Source: Chloracidobacterium sp. N (lineage in GTDB: Bacteria; Acidobacteriota; Blastocatellia; Chloracidobacteriales; Chloracidobacteriaceae). From it: DNA of 64,000 nucleotides. The stretch is from positions 1,765,819 to 1,829,818 of the forward strand of contig NZ_CP072642.1 of NCBI RefSeq assembly GCF_018304765.1. Reading direction: 5' to 3'. Shown here piece by piece: positions 46,927 through 55,423 of this stretch. Below the pieces are notes generated by a model. That model searched no databases. It was not told the DNA's origin and worked only from the letters and a program-made list of their open reading frames with translations. Both the position numbers and the translations under genes were made by a program. Each line of letters opens with the position of its first letter. Within the stretch, counting starts at the first letter, position 1.

Positions 46927-48492
46927 ATGCCATTGTCACAGGAAGTCGAAAACCTTGCCCAAACGGCGCTGCGTGCCGGACTCACGCTCAACGTCAAACG
47001 GGATGTGGACACCAGCAACGCCTTTTGGGGCGCTCTGTTCACCTTTGGGTGTCTGCCGGATTTGCAGGTCGTCATCAACGGCCCGGTCGGATGTTACACA
47101 CTGCCCATCACTTCGATTCTCAACTACACGGACACCCTTCCCAACCTGCCAAACGTCATTTCAACCGATTTCACCGAACGGGAAGTCACACTGGATGGCA
47201 CGAATCCCATTTTGCGGACGACCCTCAGCGGCCGCTCGAAGCTCAACCAAGGGCGGCGGGCAACCATCGTGCTGACGACCCAGGAAAGCGAACTCATCAG
47301 CACGGATGGTTTTGAGTCGGGGGCAAACACAGACGACGCCGTGGCGCAGTTTGACAGCCGGGCCCTCCAGGACGACGAATGGCAGGGGCGGGACGCTGCC
47401 CTGCTCTATCTCTACGAACACCGCGACTGGCTGCTTGCGTCATCCGGCCACGATGCCGAGGCCCTGCGCGCAGCCGCAGCCCGGCAGACGAAGCCACGGG
47501 TCACCATCATCGGCCCGACCTATGGCTGCTTCAACGGCTATTCCGATGTGGCCGAAATCGAACGGCTGGTGCGCGGCATTGGCGCGGAGGTGGGCTGTGT
47601 CCTGCCGCTGCGCGCCCACATTGCCGATCTGGCCACCGTGGATACGTGTGACGCCTGCATTGTCATGTACCAGGAATTCGGGGCCAGCCTGGCCACCCGG
47701 ATGCAGAAACCCTATCTCTACGCCCCGTTTGGCATCCAGGATACGACGGCGTTTCTGCGTGAGCTGGGGCGGATGCTGGGCCTTCAGGCGGAAGCTGAGG
47801 CCTTCATCGCGCGCGAAAAGCAGACGACGCTCAAAGCCTTCTGGGACCTGTGGCGCAGTCCGCACCAGGACTTCTTCGGCACGTCAAGCTTTGGCGTTGC
47901 GGCGGGCGAAACCTATGCGCAGGGGCTGCGGCGTGTCCTGCAGGATGAGTTCGGCATGCGCCCCACGGTGGTGGCGTCGCGGCAGGCCAAGTCGGGGCCG
48001 CTGGCCTACAGCGCCAGTGACATCCGGCAGACCCTGCTCGACGACCCACCTATGCTGATGTTTGGCTCCATCAACGAAAAAATCTATATCAGCGAACTCG
48101 AGCTGCTGACCGGCTACATCCCGGCTTCCTTTCCGGGCCCCGTTGTGCGGCGTGCGACCGGGACACCGTTCATGGGCTATGCCGGGGTGGTGTATCTCGC
48201 CCAGGAAATCAGCAACTTCCTGTTCGAGCTGCTGTTCCGTCACCTGCCCGTCGAAAGCCTTGAACGGAAACAGGCGCAGGAAACGACCCTAGCCATCCCG
48301 GAGGCCGAAATTATCTGGAATCCCGATGCCGTGGAGCGGATGAACGTCGTGCTGAAGAAAGTTCCGTTCTTCGTGCGCATCTCGGCCAGCAAGAAACTCC
48401 GCATCGAGGCCGAGCGGGAAGCCGTCCAACGCCGCATCCGGGAAGTCACGCCGGACATCATTGACGATGTCGCCCGACGTTTTGCGCGCTAG
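46927..48492 (+). CDS. bchZ: Chlorophyllide a reductase subunit Z
   Basis: The 521-residue nitrogenase-like protein pairs with BchY, and with the Fe protein BchX, to reduce the C7-C8 bond of chlorophyllide a. The N-terminal NGPVGCYTLPIT (P-cluster-like Cys region), GPTYGCFNGYSDVAEIERLV, FIAREKQTTLKAFWDLWRS and FMGYAGVVYL fit BchZ well. The last 50 residues form a PCP_red-type domain. ATG 46927 is chosen because upstream in-frame sequence is unlike the family and a GGGAG ribosome site precedes it. bchX and bchY are not in the window. Confidence 0.93.
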   Translation: MPLSQEVENLAQTALRAGLTLNVKRDVDTSNAFWGALFTFGCLPDLQVVINGPVGCYTLPITSILNYTDTLPNLPNVISTDFTEREVTLDGTNPILRTTLSGRSKLNQGRRATIVLTTQESELISTDGFESGANTDDAVAQFDSRALQDDEWQGRDAALLYLYEHRDWLLASSGHDAEALRAAAARQTKPRVTIIGPTYGCFNGYSDVAEIERLVRGIGAEVGCVLPLRAHIADLATVDTCDACIVMYQEFGASLATRMQKPYLYAPFGIQDTTAFLRELGRMLGLQAEAEAFIAREKQTTLKAFWDLWRSPHQDFFGTSSFGVAAGETYAQGLRRVLQDEFGMRPTVVASRQAKSGPLAYSASDIRQTLLDDPPMLMFGSINEKIYISELELLTGYIPASFPGPVVRRATGTPFMGYAGVVYLAQEISNFLFELLFRHLPVESLERKQAQETTLAIPEAEIIWNPDAVERMNVVLKKVPFFVRISASKKLRIEAEREAVQRRIREVTPDIIDDVARRFAR

Positions 48493-48500
48493 GGTATCAT

Positions 48501-48530
48501 CCTGACGCACCACGCCTACCTTGCGTCAGG
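48501..48530 (+). promoter_or_regulatory. Hairpin between bchZ and the ATP-grasp gene
   Basis: CCTGACGCA at 48501-48509 pairs perfectly with TGCGTCAGG at 48522-48530 around a 12-nt loop. No T-run follows, so it is more likely an RNA processing or stability element than a terminator. It ends 13 bp before the next start codon and could mask its ribosome site. Confidence 0.45.
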
Positions 48531-48542
48531 GATGAGACTACA

Positions 48543-49790
48543 ATGGATGACTATGCTGACTTTGCGCGCGCCGTCTATGCCACGGGCGTACTCTCTGATC
48601 CGTGGCTCTGGGGCGAGCCGCGCTTCCGTTTGCAGGGTGTGGTTATCTCCCCGGAGCTGGCCGCGCGGCTGGCTGAAGCGGCGGAAGCGGTCACATATCT
48701 GCATCAGGCGCTGGTTGAAATTCTGCTCGACGCCCCGGACGGCGTCACCTCCTTTTACCGACTCACCCCCTTCCAGAACCTGATGTGGCATGCCTCCGGG
48801 GGGCTGTGGCACGGCATGGCGCGCGCCGATCTGTTCCTGTGTACGGATGGTCACATCCGCTGCTGCGAACTCAACAGCGATACGCCGTCGGGTCAGCCCG
48901 AAGCGGTCTGGCTCAACCGGCTGCGCCAGGCCGCGCATCCCGGACTGGACGATCCCAACGCCCATTTCCCCACCCGCTTCGTTGCCATGCTGCATGAAAG
49001 CCATGCCAAACGTACCGAAGCACCACTGACACGGGTTGGCATTGTCTATCCAACCGAGCTGACCGAAGACCTGTGCATGATCACGGCCTTTTCCCAATGG
49101 CTCGAAGCAGAGAACATCCAGGTTATCACCGGATCGCCCTACAATCTGCGCCGGACACCAACCGGTGTGGCCCTGCTTGGGGAGCCGGTGGATTTGGTTC
49201 TGCGCCATTACAAAACCGACTGGTGGGGTGAACGGCTTCCGGTTTGGGCGGATGCGGAAGGCTACCCGGATGACGAACCGCTGACCGAACCACTGCTGGC
49301 GCTGCTGGATGCCGACCTGCAAGGCCAGGTCACGGTGGTCAATCCGTTTGGCGCGGTCATCACCCAGAACAAATTTTCGCTGGCCTTTTTCTGGGAGGAA
49401 ATGACGCGCTTCCCGGCCGAAGCCCGGGACATCATCCGGCGTTTCATTCCTGAAACCTACCGCCTGGTACACATGGACACTGAACGCCTGCTTGACGAAC
49501 GTGAGCAGTGGGTGCTCAAAAGCAACTACGGCTGTGAGGGCGCCGAAACGGTGTGTGGGGCCTTTGTCACACCGGAGATATGGGAAAAGACTGTCGAGCT
49601 GGCGCTGCCGGAGCACTTCGTGGTGCAACGTTTCTTTGAAGTCCAGGCAGATGCAGAAGGCTGGCTCCCCAACTATGGGGTGTTTGTGCTGGGGGGGAGT
49701 GCCGCCGGGTTCTTCACGCGGCTTTCCAGGGCGAGCACCGAATACAATGCCATCACCGCACCAACCTTCATCGGCCCCGGTTGCCTGTAA
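48543..49790 (+). CDS. Glutathionylspermidine synthase-like ATP-grasp protein
   Basis: The 415-residue protein resembles the synthetase domain of glutathionylspermidine synthase (GSP_synth, YgiC/YjfC group). It has WHASGGLWHGMARADLFLC, the substrate-site motif CELNSDTPSGQPEA, and a C-terminal ATP-grasp end with WVLKSNYGCEGAETV and FVVQRFFEV. Such enzymes make an amide or peptide bond using ATP. The amidase half of GspS is absent, so it probably ligates a different amine and carboxylate. It lies 50 bp after bchZ on the same strand. A direct pigment role is speculative. Confidence 0.82.
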   Translation: MDDYADFARAVYATGVLSDPWLWGEPRFRLQGVVISPELAARLAEAAEAVTYLHQALVEILLDAPDGVTSFYRLTPFQNLMWHASGGLWHGMARADLFLCTDGHIRCCELNSDTPSGQPEAVWLNRLRQAAHPGLDDPNAHFPTRFVAMLHESHAKRTEAPLTRVGIVYPTELTEDLCMITAFSQWLEAENIQVITGSPYNLRRTPTGVALLGEPVDLVLRHYKTDWWGERLPVWADAEGYPDDEPLTEPLLALLDADLQGQVTVVNPFGAVITQNKFSLAFFWEEMTRFPAEARDIIRRFIPETYRLVHMDTERLLDEREQWVLKSNYGCEGAETVCGAFVTPEIWEKTVELALPEHFVVQRFFEVQADAEGWLPNYGVFVLGGSAAGFFTRLSRASTEYNAITAPTFIGPGCL

Positions 49791-49809
49791 AACTTCCCGC
49801 GATCAAGTG

Positions 49810-51255
49810 TCACGGCGCAGCCGCCTGAAGCTGGATTGTCGCCGATTGCCGCAGGATCGACACGCCATCCACCGGGGGCAGATCGAGAACACCCAGCGCA
49901 TCGGTGACATAGGCTTCCTGACGCATCCCCACAAGGACACAACTCAGGTTGGGCAGGCTGCGCAGGGTATTGATGGCCATCTGGCTGAGTGTTTGGCCGT
50001 CATCCGCATAGCCAAACGCGCGGAGCCGCTGCCGTATCTCATCCGACTGCGGCTGGGCCTGGGCGGCAGCAAAGTGTGCAACGCAAGCCAGCGCGTCATT
50101 GGCGAGTTCGATGAAACGCTCGCGCCAGCTTTGGAAAGCGGCTTTCTGACGGGAAGGCGGCGCAAGCTGTCCCAGCCACTGCTGCACCGGAGCAATGACC
50201 AACCGGTAGGCATTCTGCTCCCAGACAAGCGGCGAATCGAGGCGGGGCGCAAGCTGAAGCAGCCAGTCGGCCAACCCCTTCCCGGACATCAGGGGCAGTC
50301 CGAAATCAGCTACCAGAAGCGCCTCGTGATCCCGAAGTGGCGACAACCGTTGGGAGAGGTCATCCAACACCATCTGACTGCCGGGTGGGATGAAGTCCGC
50401 CAGCCGTACCAGACGTTGCCGGGCAAAGGCATTGAGCGGGCGATTGGCGAGCGTGCCCAGCCCGTGGGTGGCGCAAAATTCCAGGGGCGTGAGGTCATCG
50501 TTGTTGATTTCCGTGACGGCCCCGGTTTCAAGAAGATTGAGGGGAAACTGAACGACCCTGAAGTGATGGTTGGGCGTCACGGACTCGGCCTGGGCCAGAC
50601 AGCGCGCGAGGCTGACATGTGTCGGGTCATCAGCCGACAGAGGAAAGTGATTCGACGAAATGCCGTAGAAGCGGATGACGCCGGCCGCAACTTGGGTTTC
50701 GAGAAAAGCAAAGGCTTCCCGAATCCGGCGGTAGAATTCCTCGTGATCGGCTGTCGTAATGCTGCGCTTGGCACAGGCCATCAGGAAGTATTCGGGATTG
50801 TGCAGCAGGAGGACATCGAGCGTGGCCACACCCATGCGTTCACGGCTGCGCTCGATTTGGGTGGCCAGGAATTCCGGGTGGATGCAGTGCCACAGCCCCG
50901 GGCCGTACCTGACGACTTCGGGAAAGTTGCGGCTCTGGGCCAAACGCATGTTGTCTCCCTGGATGTAACCGGCCTTGGTCACGAGAATCACTGCCGAACG
51001 GTCGGTCTCACGCAGGACACGTCCAATTGTGCGTTCGGCTCCACCGTCCGTGTAGTTGGCACTGGTGTCAATCAGATTCCCCCCGCGCTCCAGATAGGCC
51101 CGGAGTGCGGCTTCATGGGAGGGTTCGTCTTCCTCCACGCGATAGCAGCCAAAACCCAACGGGTGGCACCACAGTCCTGTCGTTCCGAGTGGCTTGAAGC
51201 CAGGTGGAGGCGGCGAACCTGCCGGCAGTGCGTGACCTTCGATTCGGGGGGACAT
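49810..51255 (-). CDS. Aldo/keto reductase with large insertion
   Basis: The 481-residue protein is longer than usual for the family (about 320). The AKR barrel shows the tetrad Asp and Tyr in NLIDTSANYTDGG, Lys in LVTKAGY and His in LLLHNPE. The closing NADPH-binding strand LPNLSCVLVGMRQEAYV comes only near residue 440, so about 130-150 residues are inserted before it. The substrate is unknown. ATG 51255 is preferred over TTG 51261. It converges with the ATP-grasp gene (19 bp gap). A terminator ends about 24 bp before its start. Confidence 0.85.
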   Translation of the reverse strand: MSPRIEGHALPAGSPPPPGFKPLGTTGLWCHPLGFGCYRVEEDEPSHEAALRAYLERGGNLIDTSANYTDGGAERTIGRVLRETDRSAVILVTKAGYIQGDNMRLAQSRNFPEVVRYGPGLWHCIHPEFLATQIERSRERMGVATLDVLLLHNPEYFLMACAKRSITTADHEEFYRRIREAFAFLETQVAAGVIRFYGISSNHFPLSADDPTHVSLARCLAQAESVTPNHHFRVVQFPLNLLETGAVTEINNDDLTPLEFCATHGLGTLANRPLNAFARQRLVRLADFIPPGSQMVLDDLSQRLSPLRDHEALLVADFGLPLMSGKGLADWLLQLAPRLDSPLVWEQNAYRLVIAPVQQWLGQLAPPSRQKAAFQSWRERFIELANDALACVAHFAAAQAQPQSDEIRQRLRAFGYADDGQTLSQMAINTLRSLPNLSCVLVGMRQEAYVTDALGVLDLPPVDGVSILRQSATIQLQAAAP

Positions 51256-51278
51256 AGCCAAGGCAAACCTCCGGGCAA

Positions 51279-51305
51279 TAAAAAAGCCTTTGCAGAAGCA
51301 AAGGC
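51279..51305 (-). terminator. Rho-independent terminator of the pilMNOPQ-Roadblock operon
   Basis: On the minus strand GCCTTTGC, a 4-nt loop and GCAAAGGC form a perfect 8-bp stem followed by six T. It lies about 40 bp after the Roadblock gene stop and only some 24 bp before the aldo/keto reductase start. Confidence 0.88.
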
Positions 51306-51346
51306 AATGAATGGCACAAACCTTCCTGCCTTACCTGCGGGGCGTT

Positions 51347-51718
51347 TCAGATGAACTCCTTTTCGAGAAGCAGGTGGGCTTTGCGCAGCTCGAAGCGCGC
51401 GCGGCCAAGATTTCCGCCGGGACTGAGGGCGATGATGAGGAAGTATTCACGCCCAATAAGGCGCACCACCAGCAGAAACCTGTCCGACATCAGGGTGAGT
51501 TCGTTGAGCGCCCCAACCCCAGTGTCGGACGACATGCGCATCGTGTTGCGGAGGAGCGTGGCATGCGAGGTGGCAATCAACGCGACCCGCTCCCCCAAAT
51601 CTGTTTTCGATGGAACTTGCGCCTGTTCGATGGCCAGCCCGTCAAGTCCCATGATGGCGATGCCGATGCTCCCCTCGACCCGCGCCAGAATCCCCTGGAG
51701 CAGCTCCGAAAAGGTCAC
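51347..51718 (-). CDS. Roadblock/LC7 domain protein
   Basis: The 123-residue protein fits the Roadblock/LC7 fold (MglB-like): an N-terminal helix LLQGILARVEGSIGIAIMGLDGLAIEQ, a central helix around HATLLRNTMRMS, and the beta-hairpin region FLLVVRLIGREYFLIIALSPGGNLGRARFELRKA. MglB regulates the GTPase MglA, which sets cell polarity for pilus motility. It starts with GTG, overlapping the pilQ stop by 4 bp (GTGA), so it is translationally coupled to the secretin. No MglA GTPase gene is in the window. I infer a role in pilus localisation or control. Confidence 0.83.
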   Translation of the reverse strand: MTFSELLQGILARVEGSIGIAIMGLDGLAIEQAQVPSKTDLGERVALIATSHATLLRNTMRMSSDTGVGALNELTLMSDRFLLVVRLIGREYFLIIALSPGGNLGRARFELRKAHLLLEKEFI

Positions 51719-54378
51719 GGTTGGCCTCCACTGGTTGCCGGCTGCGGTGAAGCCGGTGGCTCACCGCCTGAGAGGATGTTCTCCCCACGTCCAATCCGGG
51801 GCGTGATGAAGAACAGCAACTCGCCGGTCGTGCGCGACACGGCACGCCGCTTGAAGAGTTCACCCAGCAGCGGCAGGCTCGAAATGCCCGGTGTCCGAAA
51901 CACGTCTGTGGTTTCAAGGTCATTGAGCACCCCACCGATGATGGTTGTACCACCATCAGGTACGATGACCTGGGTGGTGGCAGCGCGACGGCTGATGCTC
52001 GTAAAGCCGTTGATGGCCTGCCCCGGCGCGTCATTGGTCACAGAAACCCGCAGCAAAACATTGCCTTCGGTCGTGATCTGCGGGGTGATCGTCAGACCGA
52101 TGTTGGCATTGACGAAGGTCACCGTCTGCGCCACCCCCACCCCGGCTGTGGCGATGAAGGGAATCTGGGTTCCGGAAACAATGCTGGCTTCGGCGTTGTT
52201 GAGTACCGTGACGCGCGGAGCCGCAATGGATTTGGCAATCCCCTTCTGCTCGTTGAGCGACAGTGTTGCGGATAGCAGAGCTGTACCGATAGGACCTGTG
52301 GTCAAGGCTAACACAGAAGAGCCGCCGCCGGAAATTCCCCCGCTGGCTCGGGGCCCAATAAGTAACCCATTTGCCAGTGAGTTGCCAGTGCCCAAAGGCC
52401 CATCAGTGCCAGCGAGGAATGTGCCTCCTGAAGTCGAAAATACGGCTGTCCGCCCCTGACGGGTCGTTGCCGCAGCAAAGAGCTGAACTCCGAGTTCGCG
52501 GGCAAAGTTACGCGAAGCAAAAACGATACGGGCTTCGATTTCCACCTGCGGCTCTGGCACGTCGAGACGCGCAATCACGTCGCGTACCTGTTCAAGGTAG
52601 GAAGGAATGTCGGTGATGATGACCGTGTTCGTCCGGGGATTGATGGAAATCCGCCCGGCCGGCGAAAGCGCCTGCTGAACAATGGTGACGAAGCCGATAC
52701 CACCGAGCAGACCGCCCATAGGCTGCCCGCTCGGACTCTGAAGCGGGACACCACCAGCCGCCTGCTGCTGGGCGGCATTCTGGTCAACGCGCTCATATTT
52801 CAGCTTGAAGTACTCCGTCACCGTCGGCGCACTGTAAATTTCCTGAAGGCGCTGGTTGCGCCGGTTCTGCTCTTCTTGCGTGATGGCCGCTACCGTAGCC
52901 ACCCGAACGATCAGTCCTTCGCGCCGGTAGGTCAGTTGGTTGGCGCGGAAGATGGATTCGAGGACCTGCGTCCAGGGCACCTGGTTGACCTTGAGCGTGA
53001 CCGGCACTCTGCCAACAGATTTATCAAGGACGAAGTTCACGTCGTAGTTATCCGAGATAAACCGGAGAATGTCTGAAAGATCGACATTCGTAATGTCCAG
53101 ACTCACCGGATCGCCTTGGTAGGAAGGATCGCCAAACTGGGCACCGCGGCCGCCCTGTGGGGCGCGCTTGCCGGATGGCGCAGGGGCGTTGGCAGGCGCA
53201 CCGGACGGAGCAGCCGGGGCGGTTTTGCCTTTGGCTGTCGGTGCGGATGCAGCTACTGGAGGTGCGCTCCGGGCCGGCGGTACGGTCAACGCGGCTGGCT
53301 CCGGTTTTACACTGGTTTGGTGGGTCGGCATCACGGGTGGTTCGGCCGCGGCTGGTGTTTCAGTGGCAACCGAAGCGGTGGATACCGCCGGGGTGGCATC
53401 CGGGGCAGAAGCGGGCGCGGCGGCAGCCGTCGTGACTGGAGTCGTGACCGGATTGGCAGCGGGCTGGGTCGTTGTTGCCGGACGGTCGCCAAACTGCACG
53501 ACCAGACCGGTTTCGGATTCAGAAACCGCGTAGGCCACCGCCTGCTTCAGGTCGAAAACCACGCGGGTGGTGCGCCCATCCGGCTCTCCCACGCGCACCC
53601 GGGTCACCACCTTGTCCTGACCGGTCAGCACACGCTTTTCGACCGCAGCCACGGTATCAAACAGGTCCACGACCAGGCGCGGCGGGTTCTGGAGCAGGAA
53701 ATGGTTGTACTTGGCCTTAGCGGTCAGCCCCAACTCGGCCATCGTCGTCTGCTCAACTTGTGACAACGTCACCGACTGAAGCATCAGCGACCTGGCACCC
53801 GTAGCCTTGGCCGTCCGTGCCGCACCAGCTTTGCTGAAAACAACCGGCTGCGTGGGAGCGGACGCCGCTGCGCCAGCATCTGAATGACCAGTTGCCGGTG
53901 TGACCGATGGCGTACCCGCCGCTGTCGCCCCCCCTGCCGCTGCCGGGCTTAGCGGCTCAAACTCGATGACCAGGGTTTTGGCATCGTTTCGCAGATAGGA
54001 ACGCACGTGGCAATCTTCGCGCAGGGTAATATCCAGCCGGGCCGTGGCCTCGCCGACCAGTCCCGCCTTGACGGCCACGGACGCCACCAGCCCCTGCTCA
54101 GCGCGATATTCAGGCTGCAACGCCGATGTGTCGGCACCATACAGGTCAATGGAAACCAAGCGCGGCTCTGGCTTCGATACGTTGTAATCCAGACGGGCGG
54201 TGCTCTGTAGCTGCACGCACGTCACACGCGACGCATCAGAACGCACATCAAGTGTCGAGACGACAACGGTTTCCGACGCCACTTCCGCAGCCCGGAGAGG
54301 TACGGCACCACACCATCCAAATCCACAGAGCAGGAACAGTGCCGCACCAGCGTAGGAGCGTTTCGGCAGGGATTTCAT
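51715..54378 (-). CDS. pilQ: Type IV pilus secretin PilQ
   Basis: The 887-residue outer-membrane secretin forms the pilus exit pore. It has a signal peptide (1-30) and two AMIN-type domains (about 50-130 and 190-300) that may bind peptidoglycan. A long Pro/Ala/Thr-rich linker (about 300-410) follows, then STN/N-domains (DITNVDLSDILRFISDNYDVNFVLD and onwards) and the secretin barrel region with SIVSGTQIPFIATAGVG and PDGGTTIIGGVL. It is last but one in pilMNOPQ, 229 bp after pilP, and overlaps the Roadblock gene by 4 bp. Confidence 0.95.
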   Translation of the reverse strand: MKSLPKRSYAGAALFLLCGFGWCGAVPLRAAEVASETVVVSTLDVRSDASRVTCVQLQSTARLDYNVSKPEPRLVSIDLYGADTSALQPEYRAEQGLVASVAVKAGLVGEATARLDITLREDCHVRSYLRNDAKTLVIEFEPLSPAAAGGATAAGTPSVTPATGHSDAGAAASAPTQPVVFSKAGAARTAKATGARSLMLQSVTLSQVEQTTMAELGLTAKAKYNHFLLQNPPRLVVDLFDTVAAVEKRVLTGQDKVVTRVRVGEPDGRTTRVVFDLKQAVAYAVSESETGLVVQFGDRPATTTQPAANPVTTPVTTAAAAPASAPDATPAVSTASVATETPAAAEPPVMPTHQTSVKPEPAALTVPPARSAPPVAASAPTAKGKTAPAAPSGAPANAPAPSGKRAPQGGRGAQFGDPSYQGDPVSLDITNVDLSDILRFISDNYDVNFVLDKSVGRVPVTLKVNQVPWTQVLESIFRANQLTYRREGLIVRVATVAAITQEEQNRRNQRLQEIYSAPTVTEYFKLKYERVDQNAAQQQAAGGVPLQSPSGQPMGGLLGGIGFVTIVQQALSPAGRISINPRTNTVIITDIPSYLEQVRDVIARLDVPEPQVEIEARIVFASRNFARELGVQLFAAATTRQGRTAVFSTSGGTFLAGTDGPLGTGNSLANGLLIGPRASGGISGGGSSVLALTTGPIGTALLSATLSLNEQKGIAKSIAAPRVTVLNNAEASIVSGTQIPFIATAGVGVAQTVTFVNANIGLTITPQITTEGNVLLRVSVTNDAPGQAINGFTSISRRAATTQVIVPDGGTTIIGGVLNDLETTDVFRTPGISSLPLLGELFKRRAVSRTTGELLFFITPRIGRGENILSGGEPPASPQPATSGGQP

Positions 54379-54554
54379 AACTCTCCTCCGATAAAAGAAT
54401 CCATTTCCTTAGAATCTCGACCTGACCAAATAACCTACGTACTCTGAACGTGCAGGGAAGAAAGTCATCCAGGACCTGCCGAGCCTTTCATAGGCTGGCC
54501 GCTTTCCAACCCGCCTTCCCACGGGCCAGCCCACCGGACCGGCCCCACCACCTT

Positions 54555-54592
54555 CACCAGTTTCCGTACCGGGCACCAGTTTCCGTACCGGG
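54555..54592. repeat. Tandem 19-bp direct repeat, two exact copies
   Basis: The unit CACCAGTTTCCGTACCGGG occurs at 54555-54573 and 54574-54592, just after the pilP stop in the 229-bp pilP-pilQ gap. The gap holds no recognisable gene. The repeat could be slippage or a regulatory site within the operon. Confidence 0.85.
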
Positions 54593-54607
54593 TGACGGCA
54601 ACGGGTG

Positions 54608-55324
54608 CTACTGACCGGCCGTGCGGCCCCCTCCCGGAGTTTTTGGAGCATAATCAAGAAAACGCTGCTTGGTGACGAGCTGCCCATTGCTCCGCACGAT
54701 AATCTCCGAACACGTCACCCGCCCCACAACCTGGGCATCACCAACACCAAACGAACGGGGTGCACGCTGGATACTGATGACCGAGCCATTCCAGAACTTT
54801 GAGCCTTCACGCACGAACATGGTCGTGCCCAGCTTCTGGTCCTTGAGCAGGGCACCAAGGCCACGCTCCGTCGAGTAAATCCCGATGACGGTCAACTCCT
54901 CCACCAGGTACTTTTCCGATTCCGCCGGGGGAGGCTGCCCCTGCTCCAGACGACGGTCACGAATTTCACGCCATTTGGCTTCCCGCGTAGGGAAGTCAGG
55001 ATAGGGAAGGTCTGTGACCGGCGGGCGAAACGGCTCCCGAACCTTGGCGCTGTCCTTGAAGGGATCGCCTGAACGACGGAACGGGTCACGCCCGGTTCCG
55101 GTGTAGTTTGGAGAGATAGCATCGGCAGGCGGACCCGAAGCCGTCCCACCCTGACTTCCCGGACCCTGATTTTCTGTGGATGACGACAACCCGGCCGTCG
55201 CCTTCCGGGCCACCGACGAGGGCGACTGGGCAAATGTCGTCCCCATCAGTCCCGGAAGCGCCAGGCAAGCCAGGCCGATGACAAACGTGGTTCGGCGTGT
55301 ACGATAAACAGTGTGAATACCCAT
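54608..55324 (-). CDS. pilP: Type IV pilus assembly protein PilP
   Basis: The 238-residue protein has an N-terminal export signal (about residues 10-33), a Gly/Ser/Pro-rich linker, then a PilP-type beta domain. That domain has LVEELTVIGIYSTERGLGALLKDQKLGTTMFVREG and ends LVTKQRFLDY. PilP is a periplasmic link between the PilN/PilO inner-membrane complex and the secretin. No lipobox Cys is seen at the signal end, so lipidation is uncertain. ATG 55324 is chosen over an upstream start. It follows pilO by 99 bp. Confidence 0.87.
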   Translation of the reverse strand: MGIHTVYRTRRTTFVIGLACLALPGLMGTTFAQSPSSVARKATAGLSSSTENQGPGSQGGTASGPPADAISPNYTGTGRDPFRRSGDPFKDSAKVREPFRPPVTDLPYPDFPTREAKWREIRDRRLEQGQPPPAESEKYLVEELTVIGIYSTERGLGALLKDQKLGTTMFVREGSKFWNGSVISIQRAPRSFGVGDAQVVGRVTCSEIIVRSNGQLVTKQRFLDYAPKTPGGGRTAGQ

Positions 55325-55423
55325 GGGGTTTTTCCTCGATGTTCGACTGACCTGCCCCCCCAATCCGCAAAAACCTTATGACTTCATCCGGTCTGGCACA
55401 TCTGCCCAGACCGAATGCCGTTT

